From positions 1-25,491 of the forward strand of contig JANNBN010000123.1 in the NCBI GenBank assembly GCA_031385545.1: DNA of 25,491 bases. Reading direction: 5' to 3'. Positions 21,939 to 25,491 of this stretch are shown one piece after another. Both the position numbers and the translations under genes were made by a program. The notes under the pieces were generated by a model. It saw nothing but the letters and a program-made list of their open reading frames with translations, was not told the origin of the DNA and did not search any database. Within the stretch, counting starts at the first letter, position 1; the number at the start of each line of letters is the position of its first letter. The stretch is from JANNBN01 sp031385545 (GTDB lineage Bacteria > Actinomycetota > Acidimicrobiia > Acidimicrobiales > JANYDT01).

Positions 21939-24376
21939 ACGTCTCATCCATCACATCGGAACTTCGACGCGCTGCGCTGTGCCTTGCGGCTCTTCCGGTC
22001 TTGTGGTCCGTGCTGGGCGCGTGGAGGACCGCAACTGGCGACGGATTCCTCACACTGCACTTCGGGACGGCATACATCGCACGATGGATGCTCCTGATCG
22101 TCGGAGCGGCGGTCGTCGTGGGAACGCTCTCAACGTGGCGTCGGTCGGCCATCGCACTCTGGACGGCTTCGACGTTGGCTCTCGTCAGTTTCGCTGCTCT
22201 GAGTGGGAGTCTGCGCTCGTTGCTCGGTGCTTTGCTCACGACGTCAGCGGGCCTCAGTCTCGGTGCCCGGATCCGCCGAGCGTGCGGTAGCAGGACGGCC
22301 CGCACCAACCCACTGGTCGATCTCGCGGTTGGCTTCGCCGCCCTGCAGTCGACACTCTTTCTCGTAGGCTGGGCAGGACTACTTCGACTTCCGGTTGGTT
22401 TGACTGTTCTTGCGATCGGAGCGATCGGCCTGCCAGCAACGGCCAAACAGGTAACGCAAGCCGTAGGTCCGGCCCTCTCGGATCGATCTGCTCGATTCTT
22501 CGTCGGCACAGTCGCCTGTCTCATGGCTCCGGTTTGGGTCTGGGCCTCCGCTCCGGACCTTCAGTTCGACGCGGTCTATGCCAAGGCGTGGCTCCCGCAA
22601 GTTTGGGCCCGGACCGGCTCCACCGGCCTTCTCACTGACCATCCCGTCCTTGGCACCGTCGGTACCGATCTCACGCTGGCCGTACCCGGTCACATGATCG
22701 GCGGGAGCGGGACAGGGCAGTTCCTTCAGGCTTTCTGCGGACTCATCGTGATCCTGTCCCCATGGTGGTTGATGCGGTCGATCTCACGGGGCGAAATCGT
22801 CTGGGCCGGCTTCGTGAGCTTGGCGATCGCCACCTGTAGCCACCTGGTCTGGCAGATGGCCACGGCATACGACGACCTCATCGTGACCGTCGAGTTTCTC
22901 GCCGTGCTGATGCTTGCCTTTCCGCCGAAAGAACCGTCGGAGGACACGACGTCAGGACGCTCCGGGTTGCTTAAGGCACTCCCCCTTGGAGCCTTGATCG
23001 GTGCGCTTGTCGCCTCGAAGCTTTACTTAATCCCGTTCGCTGGCGTCGTCTTCATCGTGTGGTCACTCCATCGCCCGATTCGTCAGGCCGCACTGTGTGC
23101 AGTGTCCGGTGTGGCGGCTGCAGGCCCGCTCTTCCTGATGCGGTGGGTCGACACGGGCAACCCGTTCTTTCCTCAGTTCAACGGAATGTTCAAGTCGGAA
23201 TACTTCGCACCGGTCAATACGAACTGGAACATGCCGTACGACCACCGGTCAGGCCTCTTGGACGCACTCGCGCTACCCGTGCGTGCAGCGGTGACCCCGT
23301 GGTCCTTTGTCGAGGTAGTCCCGGGCGGCGGACTGGGCCTCCTCGTGCTGGGGTTCGGAATGCTTGGAGTCGGACTCCTGTTCGGCGTCGATCGGCGAAT
23401 TCCTATTGTGCTCATGGTGTGGTTGGCGATGTGGTGGATGCAGCTGCGCTACTTGAGGTACGCCCTCCCGCTGCTCATCGCAGGAGTTCTGCTGGTTCGC
23501 TTTCGCCAGTCGGTACCCGAGACGCGCTCGCTGATGCGTGGTGGGCGCTGGTCAGTCCTGGCCATACCGGCTGTTTCCGGCGTACTGATCGCGATCTCTG
23601 TATGGCCGACCGCGGCATCGTTCTGGAACATCCCGGAACGCCTTCCGATCAAAGTGGCGACGGGACGCGAGTCACGCGGTCAATATCTACGCAGGTCCGT
23701 CCTGGCCTACCCAGCTTTTGATTTCCTCAATCAGCGGGCCAACCCCGGCGATCGGATCGTGGGCTCACCCTTGGTGGCTCGCGTGCTCATGGATGAGCGG
23801 CTCGATATTTCACCTGCATGGGAAGCCGAGGCTCAAATCCGGCTCCCTCGCAACAATGACAAGCTCCCCACAGGAGCAACACTCGTTGACCGTTATCGGG
23901 CAGTCGGATTCGAGTGGATATCCGTCATGGCCATCGAACGGCTCGGAGGGTCGCCCACAATGGACTCGTCACTGGTCCAGTTCCCTAATCGACTTGTTTG
24001 GTCGGGGAATGGGATCGAGATCTATCGACTTCACGACCCAGCGGGTGGGACGACTCAAACATGTACCGCAACCCCCGGCGAACCCTCGATCTGTGGGGGT
24101 CGCACCGAACTAGACCTCGAGGGCGGGATCCTCGCCGTGACTGGAGGTTGCAGCGGTGACCTCATTCAGGCATCGGCCACACCCGCAGACCCGTCGATTC
24201 CCATCGATACCACCGAGACCCACGGTACCGACTTGCTCTCGTTCAACCGGATGAACACGGCAGCTCTCGTAATCCTGGCTCAGAGCCGCACCGGTCCGGG
24301 GACCAGGATTGCATTCACCGGGCTCGCCCCTGACAAACCAGTCTCGGTGTCCGTCCGATCCGATAGCGCCTGCTGA
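21935..24376 (+). CDS. Large polytopic membrane protein, GT-C-like glycosyltransferase
   Basis: An 813-residue protein with about a dozen or more hydrophobic segments up to about residue 560, then a soluble tail. After the segment at about 186-204 comes APDLQFDAVYAKAWLPQVW (207-225), which resembles the first outer loop of GT-C enzymes, where acidic residues (Asp208, Asp212) are catalytic and the donor is a polyprenyl-phosphate sugar. About residues 575-680 contain AYPAFDFLNQRANPGDRIVG, a piece common in the outer tails of GT39-like proteins. The final 100 residues have several cysteines, including the last residue, possibly disulfide-linked outside the cell. The start overlaps the preceding stop (ATGA). 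It would use the lipid-linked sugar made by the preceding genes (inference). It ends 4 bases from the convergent gene. Confidence 0.8.
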   Translation: MNVSSITSELRRAALCLAALPVLWSVLGAWRTATGDGFLTLHFGTAYIARWMLLIVGAAVVVGTLSTWRRSAIALWTASTLALVSFAALSGSLRSLLGALLTTSAGLSLGARIRRACGSRTARTNPLVDLAVGFAALQSTLFLVGWAGLLRLPVGLTVLAIGAIGLPATAKQVTQAVGPALSDRSARFFVGTVACLMAPVWVWASAPDLQFDAVYAKAWLPQVWARTGSTGLLTDHPVLGTVGTDLTLAVPGHMIGGSGTGQFLQAFCGLIVILSPWWLMRSISRGEIVWAGFVSLAIATCSHLVWQMATAYDDLIVTVEFLAVLMLAFPPKEPSEDTTSGRSGLLKALPLGALIGALVASKLYLIPFAGVVFIVWSLHRPIRQAALCAVSGVAAAGPLFLMRWVDTGNPFFPQFNGMFKSEYFAPVNTNWNMPYDHRSGLLDALALPVRAAVTPWSFVEVVPGGGLGLLVLGFGMLGVGLLFGVDRRIPIVLMVWLAMWWMQLRYLRYALPLLIAGVLLVRFRQSVPETRSLMRGGRWSVLAIPAVSGVLIAISVWPTAASFWNIPERLPIKVATGRESRGQYLRRSVLAYPAFDFLNQRANPGDRIVGSPLVARVLMDERLDISPAWEAEAQIRLPRNNDKLPTGATLVDRYRAVGFEWISVMAIERLGGSPTMDSSLVQFPNRLVWSGNGIEIYRLHDPAGGTTQTCTATPGEPSICGGRTELDLEGGILAVTGGCSGDLIQASATPADPSIPIDTTETHGTDLLSFNRMNTAALVILAQSRTGPGTRIAFTGLAPDKPVSVSVRSDSAC

Positions 24377-24380
24377 CGCT

Positions 24381-25400
24381 TTATCGGCGGCGGTACACCG
24401 CCACGTCGTATCCCGACACGGGAACACGTTGAACCATCTCGTAACGCTCTACCAGGAGAGACCCCACGACCGCCTCGGCGGTGTCATCCGCCCATGGTTG
24501 ACGTCCAAAGGGGAACGCCACGATGGATTTGTCTCTTAGATCGAATGGAACCACGACGACATCGGCTTGACCAACCGCAAGTGGGAAGTACGAGTAGTTC
24601 TTCACGCCGAAGTGGGCCAAGAGCGGCGAGAACGCCTCCGGAGCGGAAACGCTTGTTGGATGTAGATCTCGAACCAATCGGGCAACAGCGCGACGGCCGT
24701 TGAGTTCAACGTTTAGGGATTGCCGGTCAGCCCGGCGATACAGGTCCAACGACTGGCCAGCGGTCACCATCGCGGAAGGCTGCTTTTGAGATCGTAAGTT
24801 CGCATGCCACCCGACGAACGCTACGACAACAACCAGCGGAACAACCAGCGGCCGGAATAGGCCAAACCGCGATGGTTTCGGCGCAGTCAGTTGCGCAGGT
24901 TCGCGGAAGCCAGCGGGCACCTCAGCTCGTACTCCACCGATAAGCCGGATGAATCCGAATGCGCTGCAGCTCAGAAGGAACGGCAGGTACATCTGGTGGT
25001 AGTGCGTCGTCAGCGAGCTGAGCTCTGCGCCGCCGACCGACACGATGAGATTCGGCCCGACCGCAGCGAAGGCTGCCGGTAGGACACGCCAATCGAAAGC
25101 GCTGAGCACAATGAACGGCTGCACCATTGCAATCAGTAGCACGAACTTTGGTTTCGCCGGGTCGGTTCCGAAGCGTTTGAGATTCTCCAATACAGATCCT
25201 GCGGAGATTCGTCCGTAGTACGGCGAATCCTGCAGCTGAGTCTGCCAAAAGATACCCCAAGCAAGGTTAGCAAAGGCAGCAAAACATAGAATCAGGGCGT
25301 TCCTCTGTCGAAGGCGCCTTCCGAACAGCCCGACAAGCAGAATGAGACCGACAGAACCGGAGACGAAGGCGGTGCGCTCCGAAATCATGCCGCAAACCAC
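24381..25400 (-). CDS. DUF2079-type membrane protein, N-terminally truncated
   Basis: The visible 339 residues resemble the C-terminal two thirds of DUF2079 membrane proteins (usually 450-550 residues): SERTAFVSGSVGLILLV fits the conserved acidic segment before a membrane helix, TTHYHQMYLPFLLSCSAFGF fits the H-Y-x-x-P-F region, and the tail HFGVKNYSYFPLAVGQADVV fits the outer domain. The protein should be polytopic; its function is unknown, perhaps glycosyltransferase-like. GTG 25400 (or ATG 25388) is the first usual start. In the same frame, similar-looking sequence continues upstream (HRCGVTGFVV) to a TAG codon at 25461-25463 and appears to resume beyond it (AVLGCV). So this is either a broken gene or a truncated one; the window ends too soon to tell. 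Confidence 0.6.
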   Translation of the reverse strand: MVCGMISERTAFVSGSVGLILLVGLFGRRLRQRNALILCFAAFANLAWGIFWQTQLQDSPYYGRISAGSVLENLKRFGTDPAKPKFVLLIAMVQPFIVLSAFDWRVLPAAFAAVGPNLIVSVGGAELSSLTTHYHQMYLPFLLSCSAFGFIRLIGGVRAEVPAGFREPAQLTAPKPSRFGLFRPLVVPLVVVVAFVGWHANLRSQKQPSAMVTAGQSLDLYRRADRQSLNVELNGRRAVARLVRDLHPTSVSAPEAFSPLLAHFGVKNYSYFPLAVGQADVVVVPFDLRDKSIVAFPFGRQPWADDTAEAVVGSLLVERYEMVQRVPVSGYDVAVYRRR

Positions 25401-25460
25401 GAACCCAGTTACCCCGCACCTGTGAGCTTTGTTGGGGCCCTGGGGCGAATAAATCCACGA

Positions 25461-25463
25461 CTA
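25461..25463 (-). other. In-frame TAG codon upstream of the DUF2079-type gene
   Basis: Reading the DUF2079-type frame backwards from 25400, this TAG is the first stop. Hydrophobic sequence on both sides of it is in the same frame, which suggests a nonsense mutation or a sequencing error rather than a natural gene boundary. Confidence 0.45.
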
Positions 25464-25491
25464 AACGCAACCCAACACGGCCGGTCCCGCG

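Noticed and set aside
24388..24405. GC-rich inverted repeat (GGCGGT/ACCGCC) between convergent genes, considered as a terminator
   Set aside because: The loop is only two bases and the repeat lies inside the last codons of the DUF2079-type gene; no T run on either side.
1..25491. CRISPR array, insertion sequence, prophage or integrase signatures
   Set aside because: No regularly spaced long direct repeats, transposase or integrase motifs were seen; the tRNA-Sec gene is not flanked by a recognisable attachment-site duplication.

Overview
The window is high-GC DNA with many GTG/TTG starts, TANNNT -10 boxes, apparently leaderless genes, a Tad pilus operon facing a DUF1998 helicase, and an actinobacterial-style polysaccharide locus. 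These point to an actinobacterium, possibly class Acidimicrobiia. The class-level guess is inference from gene content; no taxonomic marker such as rRNA is present.

Layout. (1) 1-2009, minus strand: a partial gene of unknown function, a non-hydrolysing UDP-GlcNAc 2-epimerase (wecB) and a helical, ferritin-like protein of unknown function. (2) 2156-3150, plus: a primary-type sigma-70 factor ending in a clear intrinsic hairpin. (3) 3151-3572: a gene-free stretch with 21-22 bp imperfect repeats and a minus-strand tRNA with anticodon TCA and a long variable arm (selenocysteine tRNA). (4) 3573-7610, plus: a compact Tad/Flp operon (TadZ, TadA, TadB, TadC, Flp-like pilin, TadE-like pseudopilin), mostly joined by 4-bp ATGA/GTGA overlaps. 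(5) 7619-10018, minus: a MrfA/YprA-like DEAD/DEAH helicase convergent with the Tad operon, the same arrangement I recall from mycobacteria. (6) 10090-24376: a surface-polysaccharide region. It holds a GT4 glycosyltransferase, an AAA_14/DUF4143 ATPase that looks inserted, an RmlC-like cupin divergent from a Gfo/Idh/MocA dehydrogenase, a polyprenyl-phosphate sugar transferase divergent from two GT2 glycosyltransferases, and a five-gene coupled operon. (7) 24381-25400, minus: an N-terminally truncated DUF2079-type membrane protein preceded in frame by a TAG codon.

How the genes may work together. The sugar transferase would start a lipid-linked glycan and the GT4/GT2 enzymes would extend it. WecB, the cupin and the dehydrogenase would supply or modify nucleotide sugars. 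The coupled operon at 17697-24376 encodes a GMC-type flavin oxidoreductase, a small SDR epimerase/dehydratase, a SAM methyltransferase, a DUF2304-GT2 fusion that looks like a polyprenyl-phosphate sugar synthase, and a large multi-membrane GT-C-like protein. By analogy with the DprE1/DprE2/Emb logic of mycobacteria I infer a polyprenyl-phosphate sugar pathway: build the lipid-linked sugar, oxidise and re-reduce it, perhaps methylate it, then transfer it outside the membrane. This is the best candidate for an undescribed system here.

Regulation. At least four genes start exactly six bases after a TANNNT box and have no ribosome binding site, which suggests leaderless mRNAs in the polysaccharide region, while the sigma factor and Tad operon have clear Shine-Dalgarno sequences. 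One divergent pair has overlapping -10 boxes on opposite strands.
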